Positions 49,755-58,284 of a DNA stretch of 64,000 nt are shown piece after piece. Under the pieces are notes generated by a model. It saw only the letters and a program-made list of their open reading frames with translations, did no database searches and had not been told where the DNA came from. Origin of the DNA: Algoriphagus taiwanensis (GTDB lineage Bacteria > Bacteroidota > Bacteroidia > Cytophagales > Cyclobacteriaceae); the NCBI RefSeq assembly GCF_036245645.1, contig NZ_BTPE01000011.1, positions 121,326-185,325 on the forward strand, in the 5' to 3' direction. The position numbers were made by a program, and so were the translations under genes. Within the stretch, counting starts at the first letter, position 1; each line of letters opens with the position of its first letter.

Positions 49755-50963
49755 ATGAGTTTAGCCAAGAAGGCCCTAGAACAGGGCGAAGGAATACTAA
49801 GATTAACCCCAACTTGGGTACCGAGATCCTTTTGTGTACCCGGAAGAAGAATCAAGCTTCATCCAGATGATTACTATGCATTGGGAGGAAATCGTGGAGG
49901 GATCGACGAGCGATGGTTTGCTTCCACTACCCCTGCTCAAAATGGCCCCCTGACCTCCAAAAATGAAGGATTGAGCCATGTGGCTTTCGAAGAGGGAGGA
50001 AAAACGGAGCTCTTTCTTCTTAAAGATGCCATCGATGAATTAGGTGCGCAGATTATCGGGTCAAGGCTTTGGAATAAATACAAGTCCTGGCCGATGTATT
50101 CCAAATTCTTTGACAACATGGGCCCCTTACCTCACCATATCCACCCGAGTGATGAGTTTGGCGCATTGACCGGACAAAATGGGAAACCCGAGGCCTATTA
50201 TTTTCCTCCTCAGGTCAATAATCATGGAGGGGATTTTCCCTATACCTTCTTTGGGATCGCTCCGGGGACAACCAAGGACATCATTTTGGATTGTCTGAAA
50301 AACTTCAGTAAAGGAGATAACAAAATCACCAACTACTCTCAGGCTTTCCGATTGCAGCCGGGTACGGGTTGGGATGTGCCTCCGGGAATGCTTCATGCGC
50401 CGGGTTCACTCTGCACCTACGAGCCGCAAAAAGCTTCTGATATCTTCGCCATGTACCAAAGTCTGGTCAATGAGGCGATTATTCCGGAAGAATTGCTTTG
50501 GAATGCCACTCCGAAAAACCGATGGGGGGATTATGAGCTCCTAGTGGAAATGATCGATTGGGACTTGAATGTTAACCCCAACCTGATGGATAATCACTAC
50601 ATGGAGCCCAAGCCAGTTCATGCTGTGGAGGAAATGCATGCTGCAGGGTACCATGAAAATTGGATTTGCTATCGGTCCCGAGATTATAGTGCCAAAGAGC
50701 TGACGGTCTATCCAGGCCAGACTGTGGTGATTAAGGACAATGCTGCCTATGGATTTATTATGATGCAAGGCTATGGCAAAATGGGCGTTTGGGATATCGA
50801 GACTCCCGCCTTGATTCGATTTGGTCAATTGACCCATGATGAATACTTCGTGTCTGAAGACGCTGCCAAAGCAGGGGTAAAAATCACCAACCTTTCCAAA
50901 ACTGATCCAATCGTAATGCTGAAGCATTTCGGTCCGGATAATCCGGATCTTGTGGTAATGTAA
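49755..50963 (+). CDS. Phosphomannose-isomerase-like cupin protein
   Basis: A 402-residue cytoplasmic protein. The metal-binding cupin motifs are PHHIHPSDE (near residue 129) and PPGMLHAPGSL (near 215), as in class I mannose-6-phosphate isomerases, and a second jelly roll follows (LTVYPGQTVVIKDNAAYGF, RFGQLTHDEYF). The lysine and arginine pocket for phosphate is not evident, so an unphosphorylated sugar is possible. Its likely role is aldose-ketose isomerisation of the sugar released by the locus. It lies between the DUF4432 and TIM-barrel genes in one direction. Confidence 0.82.
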   Translation: MSLAKKALEQGEGILRLTPTWVPRSFCVPGRRIKLHPDDYYALGGNRGGIDERWFASTTPAQNGPLTSKNEGLSHVAFEEGGKTELFLLKDAIDELGAQIIGSRLWNKYKSWPMYSKFFDNMGPLPHHIHPSDEFGALTGQNGKPEAYYFPPQVNNHGGDFPYTFFGIAPGTTKDIILDCLKNFSKGDNKITNYSQAFRLQPGTGWDVPPGMLHAPGSLCTYEPQKASDIFAMYQSLVNEAIIPEELLWNATPKNRWGDYELLVEMIDWDLNVNPNLMDNHYMEPKPVHAVEEMHAAGYHENWICYRSRDYSAKELTVYPGQTVVIKDNAAYGFIMMQGYGKMGVWDIETPALIRFGQLTHDEYFVSEDAAKAGVKITNLSKTDPIVMLKHFGPDNPDLVVM

Positions 50964-51003
50964 ACCTTAATGGATTACATCCTGCTTCTAGCCTTTACTC
51001 GAA

Positions 51004-51050
51004 GCAATTTTCAAATATTTCAATATTTCAATTTTCAAATCCCAAATAAC
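51004..51050. repeat. 8-bp-periodic tract in the TIM-barrel gene leader
   Basis: ATTTTCAA, ATATTTCA, ATATTTCA, ATTTTCAA, ATCCCAAA run end to end directly before the ATG at 51052. Confidence 0.65.
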
Positions 51051-51051
51051 C

Positions 51052-52068
51052 ATGAACAACTTTCCTAAACTCCACAACGCGACTTGGCCGGGATTGGTGG
51101 GCAAAGGCCCCGATTCCGAGCCGGTGATACCTTTTGATTCTTTGTTAGCTATGACCGCAGCTGCAGAAGTAAACGGGGTAAAATTTGATGGGATCGATGT
51201 AGGGCTTTTGGAACCCCATTTTGATCTCAATAATCCCGACGAGCCTAAAAAACTTGCCGATAAAGTAGCCAAACACAACCTCAACGTAGGCTCCTTGGTA
51301 GCACCTATCTGGGCCGGTTCGGCTATGGGAACGGCTGAGCAGAGAAAGACTTTTGTGGAAATGGTCCGCAAATCCTGTGAATTTGGCCAAAAGCTCAAGG
51401 ATTTGGGCGTTCGCCATTACGGAATTGTCCGGATAGATTCTGCGGCAGGGGTTTCTGATTGGGCCAAAGATCCGGTGGGAAACACCAAGCTGATCGCAGA
51501 GACTTTCCGAGAGGCCTGTGATGTGGCGGCAGGATTTGGAGAAAGATTGGCAGCAGAGGGAGAAATCTGCTGGGGAGCTATGCATAGCTGGAAGCATATG
51601 GTAGAGCTTCTGGAAATGGTGGATCGGCCTAATATCGGTTTCCAGGCGGATATGTCCCATACCTTCCTGTACACCATGGGCTACAATGCTCCAGAGCATA
51701 GAATCCTGTCTGCTGATGCAGACATCAAGGATAGAGAGGCGGTAAAATCCGCTTTGAAAGTGGTGACTAACGCCCTTCGCCCTTGGACCATTGATTTCCA
51801 TGTGGCACAAAACGATGGCTCTGTTTTCGGCTCAGGATCTCATGACAAGACGGGCCGTCACTGTCAGGCTACCGACCCAAATGGTGTTTTGGATATTGCC
51901 CATGATGCAGGGTATTGGCTAAGAGATGAAAATGGCAACCTAACCAAAGCCTTCCAGCATATCTGTTGGGATGGGTGTATGTTCCCTAATGCTGTGATGG
52001 AAAAGCAGCAAACATGGAATGATATCCTTGCTGCAATGGTCAAAGTCCGAGAAGCACATGGATGGTAA
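51052..52068 (+). CDS. TIM-barrel sugar (phosphate) isomerase/epimerase
   Basis: A 338-residue cytoplasmic protein of the xylose-isomerase-like TIM-barrel superfamily. Candidate metal ligands are the acids and histidines in AAEGEICWGAMHSWKHM (E near 177), NIGFQADMSHTFLYT (D near 204), TIDFHVAQNDGSVFGSG (H near 248) and QHICWDGCMF. HDKTGRHCQATDPNG is a marker of this subgroup. It probably isomerises or epimerises a keto-sugar. The next gene is a Gfo/Idh/MocA dehydrogenase, a frequent partner. Confidence 0.84.
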   Translation: MNNFPKLHNATWPGLVGKGPDSEPVIPFDSLLAMTAAAEVNGVKFDGIDVGLLEPHFDLNNPDEPKKLADKVAKHNLNVGSLVAPIWAGSAMGTAEQRKTFVEMVRKSCEFGQKLKDLGVRHYGIVRIDSAAGVSDWAKDPVGNTKLIAETFREACDVAAGFGERLAAEGEICWGAMHSWKHMVELLEMVDRPNIGFQADMSHTFLYTMGYNAPEHRILSADADIKDREAVKSALKVVTNALRPWTIDFHVAQNDGSVFGSGSHDKTGRHCQATDPNGVLDIAHDAGYWLRDENGNLTKAFQHICWDGCMFPNAVMEKQQTWNDILAAMVKVREAHGW

Positions 52069-52189
52069 GGATGAAGTTGTAAGGCAGAAAGCTGAAAAGA
52101 ATTACGAAGTAAGATTTACGAATTACGAGGGGCTGAGATGAGTCGAAGATTAATTCAAATAATTGGCCACTGGGCTCCATCTAACTTTG

Positions 52190-52267
52190 TAACCTTTCAA
52201 CTTTACCACTTTGCAACCTTCCAACGCTAAAAATCTTTCAATTTTCCAATCTTTAAATCTTTCAATC
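52190..52267. repeat. 8-bp-periodic tract in the Gfo/Idh/MocA gene leader
   Basis: Units of the form AACCTTTC, AACTTTACC, ACTTTGC, AACCTTCC pass into ATCTTTCA, ATTTTCCA, ATCTTTAA, ATCTTTCA, ending at the ATG at 52268. The region at 52100-52130 also has near-copies of ATTACGA. Confidence 0.65.
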
Positions 52268-53434
52268 ATGAGTAATAAAAAACAAATACGAGTAGGTCTC
52301 ATTGGCACAGGACTGATGGGCCGAATCCATACCAATGGCTATAAGCGTTTGGCAGACTTTTTCCCCGAATACGAATATGTGCCCGTCCTTCAGGCTTGCT
52401 GTTCCAGAAGAGAAGCTAACGCTAAAGCTTTCATGGAGCGATGGGGCTATGCCTCCTATGAGACGGACTGGAAAAAAATCATCGAGCGAGACGATATCGA
52501 TGCGGTGGATATCTGTACCCCAAATGATACCCATGCTGAAATCGCCATTGCTGCTGCCAAAGCCGGTAAAATGATCCTCTGCGAAAAGCCGCTCGCGAGA
52601 ACTGTAGCCGAGGCGGAAGGTATGGTCAAAGCGGTGGAAGAAGCAGGCGTTCAAAATACCGTTTGGTACAATTACCGCAGAATTCCGGCCGTGACTTTGG
52701 CTAAAAACATTGTAGCTTCTGGCAAGCTGGGTAAGATTTTCCACTACCGAGCCAACTTTCTTCAAGACTGGACGATCAATCCTGATCTCCCTCAAGGAGG
52801 AGATGCCCTGTGGAGATTGGATGTGGATGCAGCTGGTTCTGGCGTGACCGGTGATTTGCTGGCCCATTGCATCGATACCGCCATGTGGATCAATGGAGGA
52901 ATCAAAGACGTCTCTGCTGTCACCGAAACATTCGTCAAAGAGCGAGTTCATCAAGGAACGGGTAAAAAACAAGCCGTGGGGATCGATGATGCATGTATTT
53001 TCCATTGCCATTTCGACAATGGCTCCTTGGGACTTTTTGAAGCTACCCGCTACGCCCGAGGACATAAGGCTCTTTACACTTTGGAAATTAACGGCGAACA
53101 TGCTTCCATCCGGTGGGATTTGCATGACATGAATCGGTTGGAATACTTTGATCACAGCGACGAAGGAAAGGTTCGTGGTTGGAGATCAATCCACATCACG
53201 GACGGAGATCATCCGTATATGCATCGTTGGTGGATTCCGGGAACCTCCATTGGCTATGAACATTCCTTTATCCATCAGGTGGCCGACTTTTTCTACAGTT
53301 TGCAGTCTGGGGAGCCTTGCCATCCTACATTCCGGGATGCATTTGAGACACAGAAGGTCTGTGAAGCCGTCTTGGACTCTGCTCGCGACAGGGCTTGGAA
53401 AGACACTGGGGTGGACTGGGTAGAAAAGGTATAA
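52268..53434 (+). CDS. Gfo/Idh/MocA family dehydrogenase
   Basis: I choose the ATG at 52268 (388 residues); an upstream TTG frame at 52211 would be translated repeat DNA. No export signal is seen, so it is cytoplasmic. The Rossmann turn is VGLIGTGLMGRIH (about 10-22) and the catalytic EKP is in ILCEKPLARTV (near 105). In the C-terminal alpha/beta domain, DLLAHCIDTAMW carries the family's catalytic H-x-x-D helix. It oxidises or reduces a sugar or polyol with NAD(P). A terminator follows at once, so it ends the catabolic group. Confidence 0.9.
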   Translation: MSNKKQIRVGLIGTGLMGRIHTNGYKRLADFFPEYEYVPVLQACCSRREANAKAFMERWGYASYETDWKKIIERDDIDAVDICTPNDTHAEIAIAAAKAGKMILCEKPLARTVAEAEGMVKAVEEAGVQNTVWYNYRRIPAVTLAKNIVASGKLGKIFHYRANFLQDWTINPDLPQGGDALWRLDVDAAGSGVTGDLLAHCIDTAMWINGGIKDVSAVTETFVKERVHQGTGKKQAVGIDDACIFHCHFDNGSLGLFEATRYARGHKALYTLEINGEHASIRWDLHDMNRLEYFDHSDEGKVRGWRSIHITDGDHPYMHRWWIPGTSIGYEHSFIHQVADFFYSLQSGEPCHPTFRDAFETQKVCEAVLDSARDRAWKDTGVDWVEKV

Positions 53435-53460
53435 AAGCTGAAATCAGAAGTCTGAAATTG

Positions 53461-53491
53461 AAAGCTCAAATCGCAAGATTTGGGCTTTTTT
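53461..53491 (+). terminator. Intrinsic terminator after the Gfo/Idh/MocA gene
   Basis: AAAGCTCAAATC (53461-53472), a GCAA loop, and GATTTGGGCTTT (53477-53488) form a 12-bp stem with one G-U pair, running into a T6 tract. Confidence 0.9.
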
Positions 53492-53525
53492 GTTGAGGAG
53501 ACTTGTATTGATTAGGGAAATTTGA

Positions 53526-53555
53526 ATTCCAAGTTCCTTTCGGCTAACTTGGAAT
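53526..53555 (+). promoter_or_regulatory. Inverted repeat upstream of the iminopeptidase-like gene
   Basis: ATTCCAAGTT (53526-53535) and AACTTGGAAT (53546-53555) form a perfect 10-bp inverted repeat with a 10-nt spacer, ending 21 bp before the ATG at 53577. It could be a regulator site or a leader hairpin; no T-run follows. Confidence 0.5.
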
Positions 53556-53576
53556 CAACCAAATATTTTATTCAAC

Positions 53577-54608
53577 ATGAGAAAATATATTTTCCTGTAC
53601 TTGGTATGCGCAGTGACCTTATTTTCCTGCCAATCCTCTACCCAAACGGAAGAAATCGCATCAGACTCGACTGCAGTAGATCTTGAAGAAGGAGTTGAAA
53701 TGATTCCGATCCAAACTCCCAAAGGAGAATTTAGGGTATTTACCAAGAAAGTGGGAGAGAACCCTTCGATGAAGGTGTTGCTTTTGCATGGTGGGCCAGG
53801 AATGTCCCATTTGCAGTACGGGAATTTCAAAGATTACCTTCCTCAGGAAGGCATTGAATTTATCTGGTATGATCAGCTGGGTTCGGCCCATTCCGATCAG
53901 CCGGAGGATTCTACCCTTTGGACGATTGAGCGGTTTGTGGATGAGGTGGAGCAAGTAAGGAGGGCCTTGGGGCTCAATAAAGACAACTTCTACCTCTTGG
54001 GGCAATCTTGGGGTGGAATGCTCTCCATGGAGTATGCTTTCCGGCATCAAGATAATCTGAAGGGATTGATCATCTGCAATATGATGTCAAGTCTGGATGA
54101 ATATGAAAAATACGCCAAGGAAGTCTTGGGTCCTCAGATGCCTCCGGAGGTTTTTGCGGAGCTGATGGAAATAGAGAAAAACATGGACTTCGAAAATCCC
54201 CGGTACATGGAGCTGCTGATGGAGCATCATTACCCACTTCATGTGTTGCGGATGCCTCTGGATCAGTGGCCTGCAGAAATCAATCAGACATTGGAGCAGG
54301 TCAACCCCAATGTGTATGTGTACATGCAAGGCTACAGCGAATTTGGGATTACTCCGGGAGCGAGTCTAGAAGGCTGGGATGTGAGGGATCAGTTGAAATC
54401 CATCACTGTTCCGACTTTGGTGGTCGGAGGAACCCACGATACCATGGACCCGAAACATATGGAATGGATGTCCAAGGAGGTAGCCAACGGGAGATTTCTA
54501 CTATGCCCCAATGGGAGTCATTTGAGCCAATACGATGATCCAGAGCACTTTTTCCCCGGTGTAATCCAGTTTATCAAGGATGTGGATTCGGGTAGTTTTG
54601 GAAAATAG
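53577..54608 (+). CDS. Proline iminopeptidase-like alpha/beta-hydrolase lipoprotein
   Basis: A 343-residue lipoprotein (lipobox VTLFSCQS, cysteine near residue 18). The oxyanion motif LLHGGPGMSH (near 63-72) and nucleophile elbow GQSWGGML (serine near residue 143) are diagnostic of the peptidase S33 family. The acid and histidine fall in GGTHDTMDP and PNGSHLSQYDD. It releases N-terminal proline or other residues from peptides, here in the periplasm. It is monocistronic with its own leader repeat and a strong terminator. Confidence 0.9.
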   Translation: MRKYIFLYLVCAVTLFSCQSSTQTEEIASDSTAVDLEEGVEMIPIQTPKGEFRVFTKKVGENPSMKVLLLHGGPGMSHLQYGNFKDYLPQEGIEFIWYDQLGSAHSDQPEDSTLWTIERFVDEVEQVRRALGLNKDNFYLLGQSWGGMLSMEYAFRHQDNLKGLIICNMMSSLDEYEKYAKEVLGPQMPPEVFAELMEIEKNMDFENPRYMELLMEHHYPLHVLRMPLDQWPAEINQTLEQVNPNVYVYMQGYSEFGITPGASLEGWDVRDQLKSITVPTLVVGGTHDTMDPKHMEWMSKEVANGRFLLCPNGSHLSQYDDPEHFFPGVIQFIKDVDSGSFGK

Positions 54609-54614
54609 AATTTC

Positions 54615-54655
54615 AACCCTCCAAGGGTTTTGATCCCTTGGAGGGTTTGTTTTTA
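54615..54655 (+). terminator. Strong intrinsic terminator of the iminopeptidase-like gene
   Basis: AACCCTCCAAGGG (54615-54627) and CCCTTGGAGGGTT (54635-54647) form a perfect 13-bp stem with a 7-nt loop, followed by TGTTTTT, just after the stop at 54608. The opposite-strand operon ends at 54676, so it may also stop transcripts from that side, though the minus-strand T-run is weak. Confidence 0.9.
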
Positions 54656-54675
54656 CATTTTGAGCTTTAAACTTT

Positions 54676-55779
54676 TTAGATCCTAAAAAATATCCCCTTT
54701 CGGTAAAGAAAATAACACAATCCCCACATGGCAGCAAGAGCTCCAAAGGAGGCAATCAGAAACAAGCCATGTTCCTCGATTCCTAGCCATCCAAAAGCTC
54801 CGGTGGTGAAAATACCCACCATTTTATTCATCCATCTGCCCAGGATCTCGGCAAAGAGATAAATGAAAATTGAATTCATTCCAACGACCAGAAAAGGGAA
54901 GATTCCTTTTCTTCGATTCTTGATGTCTATCCACCAATAGAAAAATGCGAGGGAAAGCAAGGCCCAACCTCCGGAAGCGAACACAAAGGAAACCGTACTG
55001 ATGCGCTTGACAATCGGTGTGATTCCTGCCCAATCCAACCCGTAGCCAATCAACAATACTAGGATTCCGGCGATGCAAAAGATTTTGATTTTTTCATGGG
55101 AAGACTTTTCAGAAAGAAGCAAATTCCCACAAATCGCTCCCCAAATGGTATGTGCTGCAGTAGGTATGGCGTTGATTGCGACCCAACCCCCATTGTTGAT
55201 TTTTCCCATAAGCAACTGATCCGTGTAGTTCCCAAAATTGCTTCCATGCTCAAAGGGAACTTCGGGATTGTAAGCGCGATACAGGATTTCGGTCAGGGCC
55301 AAAAGAGCAAATGATACTCCCAATTGAATCTTCCATCCTTTTTCCAAAAGGAAATACGTCACCAGAATAGTAAAAGAAAGCTGGGTCAATACATTCCAAA
55401 GCTCGAACACCATCTTTCCGGCATAGATGCAATGGAGGCCTGTGCCAAAGAGGAAAAGGATCAAACAGCGCTTCAAAATATGAACGGTCACTTTACTTCT
55501 ATCCTCTTCCAGTGCGAGTCTCTTGTTGAGAGAAAAGGGCATCGCTACTCCCACTATAAACATGAAGAAGGGCTGGATCAGATCCCAAAATCGTAACCCA
55601 TTCCATTCGTGGTGAGTGAATTGGATGAAAAAAGAATGTAGAAGATGCCCCTCCGGGAATAATTCCAAAAGTGCATCGTAAACCAAGGCGGCTTCCGCAA
55701 TGAGTAAAAACATGGTCAATCCTCGATAAACATCCAAGGAGACCAATCTTTGGGTAGGAAGCGGGGACGATACTTTCAT
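54676..55779 (-). CDS. DUF5009 / heparan-alpha-glucosaminide N-acetyltransferase-like membrane protein
   Basis: I choose the ATG at 55779 (367 residues); the frame opens at 55869 and overlaps hemolysin III by 11 bp from there. It is a polytopic protein of about 10 helices beginning with RLVSLDVYRGLTMFLLI and THHEWNGLRFWDLIQPFFMF, the signature of the HGSNAT/DUF5009/DUF1624 acyltransferase group. The histidines in THHEW would be catalytic. The group moves acetyl groups across the membrane to sugars; the acceptor here is unknown. It is last in an operon with a sulfurtransferase and hemolysin III. Confidence 0.84.
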   Translation of the reverse strand: MKVSSPLPTQRLVSLDVYRGLTMFLLIAEAALVYDALLELFPEGHLLHSFFIQFTHHEWNGLRFWDLIQPFFMFIVGVAMPFSLNKRLALEEDRSKVTVHILKRCLILFLFGTGLHCIYAGKMVFELWNVLTQLSFTILVTYFLLEKGWKIQLGVSFALLALTEILYRAYNPEVPFEHGSNFGNYTDQLLMGKINNGGWVAINAIPTAAHTIWGAICGNLLLSEKSSHEKIKIFCIAGILVLLIGYGLDWAGITPIVKRISTVSFVFASGGWALLSLAFFYWWIDIKNRRKGIFPFLVVGMNSIFIYLFAEILGRWMNKMVGIFTTGAFGWLGIEEHGLFLIASFGALAAMWGLCYFLYRKGIFFRI

Positions 55780-55858
55780 AGAGGGAGTTTGGGTGCCTTT
55801 TGAAGATAAAAAAATACCTCCAACTCCTTTTAACCTCTTGTAGAATTCTAGGCTAATC

Positions 55859-56500
55859 TCATTGAGCAATCAGCTGATATACAGCTACAAAATGAGCTGC
55901 TGTACCCCCAAGTACAAACACATGCCAGATGGCATGAAAATACAGCCGCTCACTTTTTACATAAAACAATACGCCAAGGGTATAGCTCAGACCGCCTAAC
56001 CCTATCCAGAAAAGCGTCTCGAATGAAAGTTTTTCCAATAAATCATTGAAAAAGAAAATAGCCAACCAGCCCATCGTCAGGTAGATGACCACAGACAGGG
56101 TTTTGAATCTTCCGGTGTAGAAAATTTTGAAAAAAGTACCAACCAATACAGAGCCCCAAATGATGGAAAGGAAAAGGATGGCCTTGTCGGTTTGGAGAAT
56201 GGCTAAGACCATGGGGGTATAGGAACCAGAAATCAGGAAATAAATCGATACATGGTCCATCACCTGAAGACGGGACTTTTTGATCGGGTCTTTGGCGGCA
56301 TGGTAGGCAGTAGAGAATCCATAGACCATAACCACACCTATGCTGAAAGCCAAGGTACCGATCAGTGTTTTTCCATCTTGGGGTTGATTGAAAAGGATAA
56401 TTATCCCGACGATTCCCAAGATCATTCCCAAACCATGAGTCAGGGTATTGGCTTTTTCCTCAGATGGAGTCTGAGGTCTTTTCTCAGGTTTTCCTTTCAC
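55859..56500 (-). CDS. Hemolysin III (PAQR) family membrane protein
   Basis: A 213-residue protein of seven membrane helices. Family residues are EKANTLTHGLGMILG at the start, YGFSTAYHAAKDP, MDHVSIYFLISGSYTP and a closing HAIWHVFVLGGTAAHFVAVY, whose histidines and aspartate form the zinc site of PAQR proteins. The name is historic; true haemolysis is not implied. Its start overlaps the sulfurtransferase stop by 4 bp. Confidence 0.92.
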   Translation of the reverse strand: MKGKPEKRPQTPSEEKANTLTHGLGMILGIVGIIILFNQPQDGKTLIGTLAFSIGVVMVYGFSTAYHAAKDPIKKSRLQVMDHVSIYFLISGSYTPMVLAILQTDKAILFLSIIWGSVLVGTFFKIFYTGRFKTLSVVIYLTMGWLAIFFFNDLLEKLSFETLFWIGLGGLSYTLGVLFYVKSERLYFHAIWHVFVLGGTAAHFVAVYQLIAQ

Positions 56501-57351
56501 TGATCCAAGTTGAGAGTTTTTCCAATGGGTTTGTCATTTCGACTCCACTCACTCCAGGAGCCCACATACAGCTTAGGGATGCCTAAGCCAGCATGTTCCA
56601 GTGCCAAAAGAGTATGACAAGCGGATACACCTGAGCCGCAGTGGACGATGATTTGCTCATTGGGAATTTCCTCGAGGATAGGAAGGTATTTTTCTCTCAG
56701 TTCTTCAGGAGAAAGGAAATTTCCATCCGAATCCATATTTTCTGTCAAGGGGACATTGACCGCACCGGGAATATGTCCAGCCACTAGGTCGATGGGTTCA
56801 AATTCCCCCCGGTATCGTTCTTCACTTCGCACATCGATGATCAGGTGGTCTTTTTCCCAAGCTTTGGCTTGTACCTCTTCCATGGTAGCTGTCATCAGTT
56901 TCCACTCATTTCCCGGATAGGGCGTCCCATTTATTCGATGGATCGGTTGTGTACTGATTGGAAATCCTGCCTTGACCGCAGCTTGCATCCCCCCTTCGAG
57001 GACCTGCACTTTTTCGTGGCTCAAGGCTCTCATCATCCACCACATCCGTGCAGAAGCATTTGCCCCTTTTTGATCATCGTAGATGACTACGTGGCTAGTA
57101 GGATTTATTCCCAAGTCTCCCAAAACCTTGCAAAAATCTTCCGCCTTGGGCAGAGGGTGCCTGCCTCCAAGAGCCAAATCAGCCTTGATATCAGCCAATT
57201 CTTTGTCCGGGTCTATGAACTTTGCTCTTTTCAGATGGCCCTTTTCAAAAGTTTGTCGTGGGGAAGCACTGTATCGGGCATCCACCAAAACCAAGTCTGG
57301 CTGATCCTGGATTTTTAGTAGACCTTGGGCAGAAATTAAGGGACTGTTCAT
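56497..57351 (-). CDS. Two-domain sulfurtransferase (rhodanese, thiosulfate/3-mercaptopyruvate type)
   Basis: A 284-residue cytoplasmic protein with two rhodanese domains. Typical segments are LVDARYSASPRQTFEKGHL, HVVIYDDQKGANASARMWWM and LIIDVRSEERYRGE. The catalytic cysteine is in the active-site loop HCGSGVSACH near residue 238; this CGSGVSA loop points to the 3-mercaptopyruvate/thiosulfate group. It carries sulfur to thiols or cyanide. It is first in a three-gene minus-strand operon. Confidence 0.92.
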   Translation of the reverse strand: MNSPLISAQGLLKIQDQPDLVLVDARYSASPRQTFEKGHLKRAKFIDPDKELADIKADLALGGRHPLPKAEDFCKVLGDLGINPTSHVVIYDDQKGANASARMWWMMRALSHEKVQVLEGGMQAAVKAGFPISTQPIHRINGTPYPGNEWKLMTATMEEVQAKAWEKDHLIIDVRSEERYRGEFEPIDLVAGHIPGAVNVPLTENMDSDGNFLSPEELREKYLPILEEIPNEQIIVHCGSGVSACHTLLALEHAGLGIPKLYVGSWSEWSRNDKPIGKTLNLDQ

Positions 57352-57401
57352 TTACCGTAGAAGTTGGGAAACTAAATTTAGACATTTCGGAAAACCTGAC
57401 T

Positions 57402-57438
57402 CAAAAAAAAATCCCGCTTTGCGGAAAAAGCAGGATTC
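57402..57438 (-). terminator. Intrinsic terminator of the DUF2911 gene
   Basis: On the minus strand AATCCTGCTTT and AAAGCGGGATT pair (10 of 11, one C-G replaced by a U-G) around TTCCGC and run into nine T residues. It lies 22 bp beyond the DUF2911 stop. Confidence 0.88.
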
Positions 57439-57458
57439 TTTTAATGAGGTAGGGAAAA

Positions 57459-58055
57459 TCAGAATTGGGATTTGAATTGGTCCATTTTCTGATCTACTTG
57501 GGTATCAACAGGGAAAGTAACTTTTACTCCTTCCCAAGCCATGGTGATGTGTGCGACCTTATTATCATTTGCAGAAATGTGATACTGCAGTCTTTCAGTA
57601 TTTCCACCTCGCTCAGTAGTCGCCTTGAAAGATACGGCATCGTCTTTTGCCACAGCTTCTTCGTCGATTTTGCCATCTTTCATGTAAGCAAAAACAGAAG
57701 CGGCTTTGCTGTTTAGGTGAACGGTCCAATCACCGGATTCTGTTGGGGTCATGAAGATGGAATACTTGCCTGCTCTTAGGTTTTTACCTCCTACATTTAC
57801 TCCTGTGCTGAATTCGATGATAGTTTGGGCATTGGCGCCCGCTCTCCAAGTAACTCCGTATTTTTCAATCTCTCCGAAGATCTTTCTTCCTTTCACAGCA
57901 GGAGAAGAGTAATCAATGCTGATTTTGGTAAAGCCTACAACCTGAGAAACAGAAGCAGCTGGGCTAAGCGCAGGCTGCTGAAGCTGGGCCATTGCCGCAA
58001 AAGTGGAGCTAATAAATAGCGCAAATGCAAGAAGAAATAGTTTTTGTTTTTTCAT
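57459..58055 (-). CDS. DUF2911 secreted protein
   Basis: A 198-residue protein with a signal peptide (LFLLAFALFISSTFAAMAQ). The DUF2911 features are PALSPAASVSQVVGFTKISI, YSSPAVKGRKIFGE, VTWRAGANAQTIIEFS and SIFMTPTESGDWTVHLN. It is a beta-rich exported protein of unknown function found widely in Bacteroidota. It stands alone with its own terminator; upstream lies 229 bp of non-coding DNA. Confidence 0.88.
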   Translation of the reverse strand: MKKQKLFLLAFALFISSTFAAMAQLQQPALSPAASVSQVVGFTKISIDYSSPAVKGRKIFGEIEKYGVTWRAGANAQTIIEFSTGVNVGGKNLRAGKYSIFMTPTESGDWTVHLNSKAASVFAYMKDGKIDEEAVAKDDAVSFKATTERGGNTERLQYHISANDNKVAHITMAWEGVKVTFPVDTQVDQKMDQFKSQF

Positions 58056-58284
58056 TTGAGTTTGGGTTATGTTTTTCTGCTAACCTTTAAAATTAAAGGA
58101 TGTTTTGAAATAGTCCGAGGTCTTTCCTTTGGGAGAATTTATTTATGCGATTATCCTCAATCAAGCCAGTATTTGGATCATTTGATTTACCGTTTCAGAA
58201 AATAGTCCAAATCCAACGGTCCACAGTCCATAGAAGCGGTAAAAGAATTTAATTGGATACGGATAAGAAAAGGGATATACAGAT

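Noticed and set aside
52211..52267. Extended N-terminus of the Gfo/Idh/MocA dehydrogenase from a TTG
   Set aside because: The extra residues are a translated 8-bp-periodic tract and the Rossmann fold begins right after the ATG at 52268.
55859..56500. Haemolysin virulence factor
   Set aside because: The hemolysin III name is historical; these are PAQR-type membrane proteins and nothing here suggests toxicity.
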